A stretch of 64,000 nucleotides of DNA, from positions 1 to 64,000 of the forward strand of contig CAVRCA010000001.1 in NCBI GenBank assembly GCA_963719345.1. The letters run 5' to 3'. Origin of the DNA: CAVRCA01 sp963719345 (lineage in GTDB: Bacteria > Pseudomonadota > Alphaproteobacteria > Acetobacterales > Acetobacteraceae). Shown here piece after piece: positions 17,717 through 25,321 of this stretch (positions within the stretch are counted from its first letter, which is position 1; each line of letters opens with the position of its first letter). Made by a program: the position numbers and the translations under genes. The notes beneath the pieces were generated by a model. It was given only the letters and a program-made list of their open reading frames with translations, was not told the DNA's origin and did no database searches.

Positions 17717-18231
17717 GCCAACTGCCCGCGCTCGCCGGGCTGTTCGGGCAGCTCTCGCTGGTGGCGGTCGGCGGCGGCAACACGATCCTGCCGGAGATGC
17801 AGCGGCAGGTCGTGGCGCATGGCTGGATGACCGGGCAGGACTTTGCCGCCCTCTACGCCCTCGCCCAAGCCGCCCCCGGGCCGAACATGCTGGTCTCGAC
17901 GCTGATCGGCTGGCGGGTGGCCGGGCTGCCCGGAGCACTGGTCGCCACCGGCTCGCTCTGCGGCCCCTCCAGCGTGCTGACCTACTTCGTCTCGGGCGCC
18001 TGGCACCGCTTCCGCGAGGCGCGCTGGCGCCGGGTGGTGCAGGCCGGGCTGGTGCCGGTGACGGTCGGGCTGATCATGTCGGGGGCGACGCTGCTGACCG
18101 AAGCGACGTCGCGCAACTGGCACTATGCGGCTCTGACGGCAGCGGTGGTCGTCGCGTTGCTGGCGACCCGGCTGAACCCGCTCGCGGTTCTCGCGGCGGG
18201 TGCCTTGCTGGGCGCGTTCGGGGTGCTCTAA
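17713..18231 (+). CDS. Chromate transporter, ChrA family half-protein 2
   Basis: The partner half of 172 residues. It repeats the family pattern as LFGQLSLVAVGGGNTILPEMQRQ at the start and AQAAPGPNMLVSTLIG near residue 58, followed by several hydrophobic helices. The GTG start at 17713 sits inside GTGA with the stop of the first half, so the two should be translated together and probably assemble as a heterodimer. The 3' end overlaps the last three bases of the convergent CHAP gene. Confidence 0.87.
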   Translation: MSQLPALAGLFGQLSLVAVGGGNTILPEMQRQVVAHGWMTGQDFAALYALAQAAPGPNMLVSTLIGWRVAGLPGALVATGSLCGPSSVLTYFVSGAWHRFREARWRRVVQAGLVPVTVGLIMSGATLLTEATSRNWHYAALTAAVVVALLATRLNPLAVLAAGALLGAFGVL

Positions 18232-18980
18232 CGGTTCCCCCGGCGGCGGGGCGCCGGGACCTCGGCGACCTCCTCGAATGCGGGAGCACCGGCCTGCTCG
18301 ATCGCCGGTCGCAGGTCGGCCGGCGCCGGGTTGAGGACCGGCGGCGGCACGGGGACGGTGTTGGCGGTGACTAGGTTGCCGCGGTCCGGCCGGGTATAGA
18401 TGAAACCGCTGGTCGGATAGATGCTGCCGAACTCGCCGGGCCGCCCCATCTCGACGCGGACGGCCGTCCAGTCGTTGTTGGGTGAGACGTCGACCACCGA
18501 GACGCCCCGCGTGATGCTGCCCCGATAACGCCAGTTGGCGTGGTCGACCAGGATTTCCCGCGGATTGATGACCCGACTGACGACGGCGACGTGACCGAGC
18601 CGCATGAAGCGGTTGGCGCGGAACGCCAGCACGCTGCCGGGCTCCGGCGCGGTGCCGCGTTGGTAACGACCCGCGGCCTGGTCCCACCACGTCCAGGCGT
18701 TGCCCACCAGCCCGATCCCCGACGCAGCGCGGGCAAACGGCACGCATTGCAGCCCGCCGCCCACTCCGGCCCAGCGCGACCAGCGCGCCGGCCGCGTGCG
18801 GCTAATGCTGGACCATCCTGCCGGCCCGTAGCCCCAGGACACCAACTGCGGATTGGCGCCGAGCCTCTCCTCCAGCGCAGACGACCGCGGGGCCGCGGCG
18901 GCAGGGAAGAAAGTCAAACTCGCTGTCGAAAAAACGGTGACGAGCACGAGTGCCCTGCAGCACAGGCGGCCTGAACCCAT
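18228..18980 (-). CDS. Secreted CHAP domain-containing protein
   Basis: An exported protein of 250 residues, predicted to be a cysteine/histidine-dependent amidohydrolase or peptidase acting on peptidoglycan. A signal peptide covers about residues 1-30 (hydrophobic ALVLVTVFSTASLTFF). The catalytic cysteine is in GLQCVPFAR near residue 78 and the histidine in RLGHVAVVS near 128, with DHANW following as the likely polar third residue. The C-terminal 40 residues are proline- and alanine-rich and probably disordered. It lies alone, convergent with the chromate-transporter pair. Confidence 0.87.
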   Translation of the reverse strand: MGSGRLCCRALVLVTVFSTASLTFFPAAAAPRSSALEERLGANPQLVSWGYGPAGWSSISRTRPARWSRWAGVGGGLQCVPFARAASGIGLVGNAWTWWDQAAGRYQRGTAPEPGSVLAFRANRFMRLGHVAVVSRVINPREILVDHANWRYRGSITRGVSVVDVSPNNDWTAVRVEMGRPGEFGSIYPTSGFIYTRPDRGNLVTANTVPVPPPVLNPAPADLRPAIEQAGAPAFEEVAEVPAPRRRGNR

Positions 18981-19223
18981 CGAATCGTCCCCTTTTGGTC
19001 GTTCTCAGACCTTCGATGCGGTGCCATCGGGTCGCCAGCCTGGCAACCCGGTGAGCCGGTGGGACGATTGTGGCAAGCGAAGTAGCAAACCCGGGCATGT
19101 GCATAAGCCGGCTTGCTATGATTATGATCCTAATTTCTACAGTTTGGTTCGAAGTCGCAAGATACCACCCGGCAGCAGGCCATGGAGACTCGCTCCACCG
19201 GCCGCATCACGGCGAAGCACTCG

Positions 19224-19574
19224 CTATTTGCAGGCGGTCACCATGATCTCGACCAGAATACGTGGGTCGGCCAGCTTGGCTTCGACGCAAGCCCGGGCCG
19301 GGGCGCCGCCAAGCGGCAGCCAGGCTGACCAAATCTCGTTCATGGCCTCGCGGTCGCGAATGTCCTGCAGCCAAATCTGCGCCTGCAGCAGGCGGGTCTT
19401 GTCGGTGCCGTGCGCCTCCAGCAGCGCGTCCAATTCGGCCAGGATTTCCGTGGTCTGACCTTTGACGTCGTGGCTTAGCGTATGGGGGGTAAGCCCCTGG
19501 ACATAGACGAACCCGTGATACTCGACGACCTTGGAGAGGATCTTGTTGGGCTCGGTTCGGACGATCTTGCTCAC
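19224..19574 (-). CDS. RidA family protein (YjgF/YER057c/UK114)
   Basis: A small cytoplasmic protein of 116 residues of the RidA superfamily, whose archetype hydrolyses reactive enamine/imine intermediates made by PLP enzymes. The start is GTG at 19574, preceded by GGAGG on the minus strand, and gives MSKIVRTEPNKILSKVV. The C-terminal IWLQDIRDREAMNEIW and the ACVEAKLADPRILVEI segment are characteristic, although the catalytic arginine of RidA (usually in R-x-C/V) appears here as ARACVEA. It stands alone between the CHAP gene and the ferritin-like gene. Confidence 0.9.
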   Translation of the reverse strand: MSKIVRTEPNKILSKVVEYHGFVYVQGLTPHTLSHDVKGQTTEILAELDALLEAHGTDKTRLLQAQIWLQDIRDREAMNEIWSAWLPLGGAPARACVEAKLADPRILVEIMVTACK

Positions 19575-19716
19575 GGGTGCCTCCAGGATGTGCGACCGGC
19601 CGGTTCTACGGTTGCAACGATGCCTCGGCAAGCGCGGCGCCGGGCCGTCACATTCGAGCGACCGCTTGATCGGTGCGTCCCGTTCGGCGTTCGACCGGCA
19701 TCCCTAGGAGGAGCGC

Positions 19717-20220
19717 ATGGGTCTATTCTCCAAGCCGATCAAGACGCTGGACGATCTGTTCGTCCACACGCTGCAGGACATCTACTATGCCGAGCAGCAG
19801 ATCACGAAGAACCTGCCGACGATGGCCAAGAAGGCGTCGAACGGCGAGCTGAAGGCCGCGTTCGAGCATCACCTGACGGAGACACAGAACCAGGTGAAGC
19901 GTCTGGAGCAGGTCTTTGAAATGCGCGGCCAGCCGGCAAAAGGCGTCGCGTGCGCGGCGATGGATGGCATCCTTGCCGAAGCCAAGGAGATCATGTCCGA
20001 CTGCAACGATGCTGAGGTTTGCGATGCCGCCATGGTCTCGGCCGCACAGGCCGTCGAGCACTACGAGATCACCCGTTACGGCTCTCTGATCGCGTACGCC
20101 AAGCAACTCGGTCACCACGACTGCGCCGAGGTGCTTCAGCAGACGCTGATGGAGGAGAAGGCAGCCGACCAGAAGCTCACGGCGATTGCCGAAACACGGG
20201 TCAACAAGCAGGCGGCATAG
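19717..20220 (+). CDS. YciE/YciF-type ferritin-like protein (DUF892)
   Basis: A four-helix-bundle protein of 167 residues related to E. coli YciE/YciF. It begins with the hallmark TLDDLFVHTLQDIYYAEQQI and has regularly spaced Glu and His in each helix (EHHLTET, EIMSDC, EHYEITRYG), consistent with a di-metal site. Family members are stress-induced in other bacteria; the function is unsettled. AGGAGG lies 8 bases before the ATG. A strong hairpin follows 14 bases after the stop. Confidence 0.92.
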   Translation: MGLFSKPIKTLDDLFVHTLQDIYYAEQQITKNLPTMAKKASNGELKAAFEHHLTETQNQVKRLEQVFEMRGQPAKGVACAAMDGILAEAKEIMSDCNDAEVCDAAMVSAAQAVEHYEITRYGSLIAYAKQLGHHDCAEVLQQTLMEEKAADQKLTAIAETRVNKQAA

Positions 20221-20233
20221 CCCCGCGCCGCCA

Positions 20234-20275
20234 CCGCGATTTGGTTGATCGATGTTGATCAACCAAATCGGCGGG
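20234..20275. terminator. Long inverted repeat, bidirectional terminator
   Basis: Perfect 13-bp arms, GATTTGGTTGATC at 20238-20250 and GATCAACCAAATC at 20257-20269, flank the loop GATGTT and extend with GC pairs outward (CCGC / GCGG with one bulge). It lies between the stops of the convergent ferritin-like gene (20220) and lipoprotein gene (20284). AT-rich arms between GC clamps and the location support termination in both directions. Confidence 0.75.
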
Positions 20276-20283
20276 GAGGCCTC

Positions 20284-20625
20284 TCATCTTGAAACCGGGG
20301 TCATCGTCGGGCCCGGATTGGCTTCCGGCTGGCCGGTCGAGCCTTGGCGCAGACAATTGGATAGATTGGTGCCCCAGCCAAAGCGGTCGGCCAGGCCGCT
20401 CGACGTGATGCCGGAGTTGTAGGCGCCTGACTCGGGCAAGTCCCGGGTGTCCTGGGTGTAGAGCGAGCCCCGATTCTGTCGGGCGAACACTTCGTCGGCG
20501 CGGGTGCGGCAGGCAGCGAGGGTCGCCTGGTTCGCCCGGCTCTGCGCCGAGGGGGGCGGGGCTGGGGTGCAAGCCGCGACCAGTAACGCCGCGGCGAGCC
20601 AGGCACGGGCGCGGGGCGGGGTCAT
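20284..20625 (-). CDS. Small hypothetical lipoprotein
   Basis: A predicted outer- or inner-membrane lipoprotein of 113 residues. A type II signal peptide ends in LLVAAC (lipobox, cysteine at about 19), followed by a proline-rich linker. The remainder contains one further Cys pair candidate and no recognised domain. Its ATG overlaps the stop of the upstream gene as ATGA, so the two form a coupled pair. The function is unknown. Confidence 0.7.
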   Translation of the reverse strand: MTPPRARAWLAAALLVAACTPAPPPSAQSRANQATLAACRTRADEVFARQNRGSLYTQDTRDLPESGAYNSGITSSGLADRFGWGTNLSNCLRQGSTGQPEANPGPTMTPVSR

Positions 20626-21206
20626 GCGGTGGCTCCGGTAAGGCGCATCGATCGGCCTCGAGGCAGGCCCTGGTTGCGGAAAATGTCCGGATCTCGGGCC
20701 GGGTCTGCGCCGCCCGGCAGGACGAAGCAGGGGAGCCGGGCGCAGAACGCCGCCTCCTCGAACCGGCCGTCGTCGGTCATCGGCGACACGGCGGCAGCAC
20801 GCAGCAGCGACGGGTGCAGCGCCGCCCCGTCGCGCCCGAAGCGCAGCACGTCGCGCGCCCAGGGCACGCGCGCCAGCAGGTCGACCAGGGCCAGGAGACG
20901 CATGCAGATCGACATTCCGGTGCTGGTGCCGATCCCCACCGTAGCGTCGACCGCGCCGGCCCAGCAGCGCGCGTCGCGATCGGCGAGGGTGAGGTCGGCC
21001 ACCGTGCCATCGGGTCGCTCGAAGCGGAAGCCGCGTACCGCGCCCGACCGCGCCGACAAGCCGGCAGCGTGCGCGGCATCCCAGGCGTGCTGCATGTCGC
21101 GCCCCCGTACCGGCGGCAGCGCCGCCGGCGAGCGGTCGATCCAGTGTACGAGCACTCCGTCGGGACTGACCCCGGTGCGCACCAAGAGAGGATCACTGCT
21201 ATCCAT
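20622..21206 (-). CDS. Hypothetical protein coupled to the lipoprotein gene
   Basis: A protein of 194 residues with no motif I recognise. It has no signal peptide and a mildly hydrophobic middle (SICMRLLALVDLLARV). Tryptophan and arginine are frequent. The start ATG at 21206 gives MDSSDPLLVRTG; an earlier in-frame start at 21257 would overlap the promoter side of the divergent amidase gene and is less likely. The stop overlaps the lipoprotein ATG. Codon pattern and the coupled neighbour support a real gene. Confidence 0.6.
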   Translation of the reverse strand: MDSSDPLLVRTGVSPDGVLVHWIDRSPAALPPVRGRDMQHAWDAAHAAGLSARSGAVRGFRFERPDGTVADLTLADRDARCWAGAVDATVGIGTSTGMSICMRLLALVDLLARVPWARDVLRFGRDGAALHPSLLRAAAVSPMTDDGRFEEAAFCARLPCFVLPGGADPARDPDIFRNQGLPRGRSMRLTGATA

Positions 21207-21274
21207 CAGCGGCAGGATGGACCGGCGCCGCCCAGTGCGCCAGCCTCCGATCGCCATCGCAGGAGATGCCCGCC

Positions 21275-22543
21275 ATGCCGGACCCGTATCGCCTGACCGC
21301 CACTGCCGCGGCCCGCCTGATCGACGCCGGCACCCTCGATGCCCGCCACCTGGTCGAGTCGTGCCTCGAGCGGATCGCCGCCCGGGAGGGCGTGGTGCAC
21401 GCCTTCGCCCATTTCGATCCCGAGCAGGTCCGACGCGAGGCCACCGCAGCGCCGGGAGGCCCGCTGCGCGGATTGCCGATTGGTGTGAAGGACGTACTCG
21501 ACACGGCTGACATGCCGACCGGCTACGGCTCGCCGATCTGGGCCGGGTGGCGGCCGCGGGCCGATGCCGCCGCCGTGGCGTGGAGCCGCGCCGCGGGTGG
21601 CGTGGTGATGGGGAAGACCGTGACCACCGAGTTCGCCACCCGCAAGCCGGGGCCGACCGGCAACCCGCACAACCTTGGCCACACCCCGGGGGGTTCGAGC
21701 AGCGGCTCGGCGGCCGGAGTCGCCGACGGGTTTTTCCCGTTTGCCTTCGGCAGCCAGACCGCCGGCAGCGTCATCCGGCCGGCGGCGTTCTGCGGCGTGG
21801 TCGGCTACAAGCCGAGCTTTGGCCTGATCGGGCGGTCCGGGATGAAGCTGATGTCGGAAAGCCTGGACACCGTGGGCGTGCTTGCCCGGAGCGTGGCCGA
21901 TTGCGCGTTGCTCGCTCAGGCCGCGAGCGGCCGCGACCTCGGCGACCCCGACCGCAGGCGCGAACGCGCTCCCCGCATCGGGCTGTGCCGCTCGCCGATG
22001 TGGGACCGTGCCGCGCCGGAGACCCGGGCGCTGTTGCCGCAAGTCGCCGACAGGCTGGCGCGGGCCGGGGCGGCGATTGTCGAACGCGAGCTGCCGGCGG
22101 GGTTCGCCGAACTCGAAGCGGCGCATCCGGTGGTGATGAACGCAGAGAGCGCCCGCTCGCTGGGATGGGAACTGGCGCATGTGCCCGAGCGGATCAGCGA
22201 TCAGTTGCGCGAACGGCTGGAATTCGGCCTTGCCCAGGGCGAGGATGCCCTGGTCGAGGCGTACGCGGTCTTCCGCCGCACCCAAGCGATGTTTCCAGCG
22301 GTGCTCGACGGGCTGGACTGCCTGCTCACGCCCTCGGCTCCCGGCGAGGCGCCGCAGGGCCTCGATTGGACCGGCGACCCGCTGTTCAACTTCATATGGA
22401 CAAGCCTGCATGTGCCTTGCGTGACCGTGCCGGCCGGTTCCGGCCCGCACGGGTTGCCGCTCGGGGTGCAGATCGTCGCCCGCGAAGGCGAGGACCCGCA
22501 GGCGTTGGGTTGGGCGCAATGGGTCACGGCGGCGATCGGCTGA
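21275..22543 (+). CDS. Amidase (amidase signature family)
   Basis: Enzyme of 422 residues hydrolysing C-N amide bonds. The Ser-cisSer-Lys triad is visible: lysine in GLPIGVKDVLD near residue 70, the glycine/serine loop GGSSSGSAAG near 139-148, and the nucleophile region GSQTAGSVIRPA near 160. The usual C-terminal GLPLGVQIV segment is present. The ATG at 21275 is preceded by AGGAG at 9-base spacing. The alternative ATG at 21266 directly abuts that site and is unlikely. The substrate class (for example AtzE-like or aryl amides) cannot be assigned. Confidence 0.92.
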   Translation: MPDPYRLTATAAARLIDAGTLDARHLVESCLERIAAREGVVHAFAHFDPEQVRREATAAPGGPLRGLPIGVKDVLDTADMPTGYGSPIWAGWRPRADAAAVAWSRAAGGVVMGKTVTTEFATRKPGPTGNPHNLGHTPGGSSSGSAAGVADGFFPFAFGSQTAGSVIRPAAFCGVVGYKPSFGLIGRSGMKLMSESLDTVGVLARSVADCALLAQAASGRDLGDPDRRRERAPRIGLCRSPMWDRAAPETRALLPQVADRLARAGAAIVERELPAGFAELEAAHPVVMNAESARSLGWELAHVPERISDQLRERLEFGLAQGEDALVEAYAVFRRTQAMFPAVLDGLDCLLTPSAPGEAPQGLDWTGDPLFNFIWTSLHVPCVTVPAGSGPHGLPLGVQIVAREGEDPQALGWAQWVTAAIG

Positions 22544-22548
22544 GCCCA

Positions 22549-24036
22549 TCAGGAGGGTCGGGTGGCAGGCGACGTGGAGGCCGGCCGGAACACCCGGTCG
22601 GACAGGTCGTCGAGAAATCGGAAGACGCCATCGACATTATAGCCGGCGAGCAGCGCGAAGGCGGAGAGCCCGAGCCCGCTGATCGCATCCGCGCTCCCGA
22701 AGTAGCTGGCGAACAGCCCGATGACGCCGCCGCACAATATTCCGAGGATCCAGCCTTGCTGGATGCGCGCGCGGTCGGTGTAGCTGAGCAGTGAGGCATC
22801 GACCTTCCGACGCAAGGTGCGGAGCGTCGACGCCATCGCGCCGAGGAACCCGTAGAGCACTGGCAGCACGTATTGCGTGATGCTGCCGAGGATCGCCCGG
22901 GCGACGTTGCGGGATCGGTTGATCTCGTCCCAGAAGACGGTCTCGCAATCCGGGGGGGAGCTGACCGTGCGTCTGATCTGTCGGCAGAGGCTGCCGCCAT
23001 CCTCCGCGGCGAACGTGCGGAGGGTCGACGGCATGACGCCGAACAGTGGCGCGAGCCGCAGGGCACCGAGGCCCTGCGTCACCACGCTGCTCCAGCTTTG
23101 CAGGTGCATGGTGACGACAAAGAGATCGAGCAGCATCTTGGCCCGCTCGGCGCAGAGATGGGCCTGCCGTGCCGACACGTAACGCGACGTCTCCCGGTCG
23201 GCCGGCACGGTGCCGGTCGCGTTCTCTGCTACCTGGTACGTCGTCTCGCCCGGCCGCGGAACCGGGGGCAGATCGCAAAGACCGCCGACCGAGGTGCGAT
23301 CGTCGGCGGCGAGGGGCAGCGACGCAGACCTGAAGATCTTGTCTTCCTGCGCCTCGACCTGTTCGTCGAGCTTCGACCAACCCCCTTCGAGATCCTGCGC
23401 GTTGGCCAGGATGAGGCGGCCCGACAGAGCATAGATCGAGATGCAGACGGCCAGCACGAGGGCGGCGATCGTCAGGCCAATCAGCCGCTGGACCCGGTTC
23501 GCGAGCTTGCGCGCGAGCTGCTTGCGTGTCGCGTCGGCCGGGTCGTTCCGCACGACCGGCGTGGCCGAGAGGGCCGGCGGCCGCCGCCGCGCCACACACC
23601 AAGCCGTGTGCAGCCACCGTGTTCGGACCCGGCGAACCATGTAGTCGCGGGTGAGGCGGATCGACTCCGCGGTTGCCGGAGCGGCAATCGCCGAGAGAAA
23701 GTCGCGGCTCCAGTACACGAACCCCGTCGGGGAAAGGCCCTCGGGCGTGCCGGGAGACGTGGCGGGAATTGGCGGGAGCCCGTCGGACCGACCCGTCTGA
23801 AACGCCGCATCGATCTCGAACAGCCGGTTCAGGAACATCGGATAATTGGAGCAGGGCGGCACGGACCGTCGTGGGCCGCCGTCTGCCATGTGCGTCCGGG
23901 TATCATCGAAGTAGGACAGCAGCCGCGCGTCGGGCAGCTCACCGAGATGCTGCAGAAGGGTGGAGATGTCCTGCAACGCGCAGTTCATCTCGTGCCAAGT
24001 CTTCGGCTGGTCCGAGAGCCAGGGGGGCGCCGACAT
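22549..24036 (-). CDS. Hypothetical multi-domain membrane protein
   Basis: A protein of 495 residues that I do not recognise. A soluble N-terminal part of about 190 residues is followed by a basic stretch and a membrane helix (LIGLTIAALVLAVCISIYAL). Next comes a large, probably periplasmic region of about 150 residues with several cysteines (CDLPPV, HLCAE, SLCRQ, DCETVFW). Three further hydrophobic segments near the C-terminus follow (ITQYVLPVLYGFLGA, WILGILCGGVIGLFASYF, ISGLGLSAFALLAGY). The ATG at 24036 has GGAG at suitable spacing; the upstream open frame to 24213 reads like non-coding DNA. It is convergent with the amidase gene and shows no operon partner. Confidence 0.72.
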   Translation of the reverse strand: MSAPPWLSDQPKTWHEMNCALQDISTLLQHLGELPDARLLSYFDDTRTHMADGGPRRSVPPCSNYPMFLNRLFEIDAAFQTGRSDGLPPIPATSPGTPEGLSPTGFVYWSRDFLSAIAAPATAESIRLTRDYMVRRVRTRWLHTAWCVARRRPPALSATPVVRNDPADATRKQLARKLANRVQRLIGLTIAALVLAVCISIYALSGRLILANAQDLEGGWSKLDEQVEAQEDKIFRSASLPLAADDRTSVGGLCDLPPVPRPGETTYQVAENATGTVPADRETSRYVSARQAHLCAERAKMLLDLFVVTMHLQSWSSVVTQGLGALRLAPLFGVMPSTLRTFAAEDGGSLCRQIRRTVSSPPDCETVFWDEINRSRNVARAILGSITQYVLPVLYGFLGAMASTLRTLRRKVDASLLSYTDRARIQQGWILGILCGGVIGLFASYFGSADAISGLGLSAFALLAGYNVDGVFRFLDDLSDRVFRPASTSPATRPS

Positions 24037-24112
24037 GGATCGCTCCGTTCGTGGACGATTGCGAGTGCATGTCGCTTTACGGCAGGTTCGATACGGCCAG
24101 CGGTGATTGCGG

Positions 24113-24334
24113 TCACAAGCGTTGTGGGACGAGGGTGGCCGGTTCCGGTTTATGCGCCTCTTTGAGCTCGTGCAGGGCGAGGGCCTGGAACAGCCTGTCC
24201 GGCCAGGCGACACGCGGCGTGCCGTGGACGGCGATGTGCCGTCTCACCATGTCGTCGGCGTCCTCGGGCAGACCCTCGTAGTTCTTGCGGTAGACGATCT
24301 CCTTCAGGGCGGCGTTCTGCAAACGGCCACGCAT
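24113..24334 (-). CDS. Small hypothetical ORF, uncertain
   Basis: A 73-residue reading frame in the 382-base gap between the membrane protein and the ATP-grasp-like gene. The frame stays open upstream to about 24415 and contains basic, arginine-rich residues before the ATG, then KEIVYRKNYEG and DDMVRRHIAVHG. It could be a short real protein or the degraded end of a lost gene. No ribosome site is evident and no family is recognised. Nothing else is visible in this gap. Confidence 0.3.
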   Translation of the reverse strand: MRGRLQNAALKEIVYRKNYEGLPEDADDMVRRHIAVHGTPRVAWPDRLFQALALHELKEAHKPEPATLVPQRL

Positions 24335-24418
24335 CTGGCGGATCTTGCGGCGAAACTGGCGTCGAACATCGTCCGGCCGGAAGCGACCGCGTCGGCGGAC
24401 GCCGCTTGGCGGGCTTTG

Positions 24419-25321
24419 TCAGACGCCGAACTGCGCGCGCAGCCGGTCGCGTGCGGCAATCCCGGCCTCGAGGCTGGTCGCGTTCACGATCGCGAGCCGG
24501 AAGCCGCCGGGCGGCATCGAGTGCAAGGCAGCGGGTTTCTCGGCGTGGAACGTGATCTGCACCGAGGAAACGCCCGGCATCGCCGCAGCCTCGCCGACCG
24601 CAGCCTCGGGCGGGTGGCGGTAGGCGCGCTCATGCGGTCCGAACAGCACGACGCTGAACCCGTCCGTTCGGGCGGCGTCCTCGAACGCCCAGCGCCCGGT
24701 CTCATAGAGGCGGATCACCGCCTCCACCCAGCCGGGTCCGTAGAGGTCGGGCCATTGGTCGGCGAACCGCAGATGCGCCTCGATGATGCGACCGCCGATC
24801 GTCTCGAAATTGGCCATCCCGGTGTAGCCGCGCAGATGCTCGGCCGCCCAGGCGCCGCAATATCCCTCGATGTCCGGCCGGTGCCCCGCTTCGATGTGCC
24901 AGTGATCGAAGGTGCCGGCGGGAGCGGTTTCGCCCGTCGCGTGCCGCCACCACTGCGCCCGCCCGTCCACCAGCGCCACGTCGGTGCTGACATGGTCGCC
25001 CGTGAGCAGGGTCGACCAGAAATGGCCGCCGGCGAGCGACTCCTTATACTCTGTCTCATTGGCGACCACCCGGCTGCCGGCGCCCATGCCGCGGAGGTTG
25101 ATCATCGGCTTGGAGAAGACGGGGAATTGTTCCGGGATCACCCCGTGCGGGGCCGCATCCAATCCCTGCGACAAGGCGACCTGCAGCTTGTCGTAGACCC
25201 AGCGATGCTCGGGATACCAGCACCAGGCGTCGGCGTCCTCGGTGGGGACACGCACCTCGTCGGGGCAGGGAATGCCCTCGAAATACTGCATCCGCCAGGG
25301 ATCGACCTCGCAGACCGGCAT
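24419..25321 (-). CDS. Hypothetical protein, ATP-grasp-like
   Basis: A 300-residue protein that closes the molybdenum-enzyme maturation operon; its ATG overlaps the upstream stop as TGATG. It lacks a named motif, but its layout resembles an ATP-grasp fold. YDKLQVALSQG near residue 44 is followed by FSKPMINLRGMGAGSRVV near 69, with a lysine and a glycine-rich loop. Then come TGDHVSTDVALVDG near 108 and NFETIGGRIIEAHLRF near 172, where the paired acidic residues would bind Mg-ATP. If so, it could ligate or modify a small molecule or cofactor. Its position suggests a role in hydroxylase or cofactor maturation. This is inference. Confidence 0.65.
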   Translation of the reverse strand: MPVCEVDPWRMQYFEGIPCPDEVRVPTEDADAWCWYPEHRWVYDKLQVALSQGLDAAPHGVIPEQFPVFSKPMINLRGMGAGSRVVANETEYKESLAGGHFWSTLLTGDHVSTDVALVDGRAQWWRHATGETAPAGTFDHWHIEAGHRPDIEGYCGAWAAEHLRGYTGMANFETIGGRIIEAHLRFADQWPDLYGPGWVEAVIRLYETGRWAFEDAARTDGFSVVLFGPHERAYRHPPEAAVGEAAAMPGVSSVQITFHAEKPAALHSMPPGGFRLAIVNATSLEAGIAARDRLRAQFGV

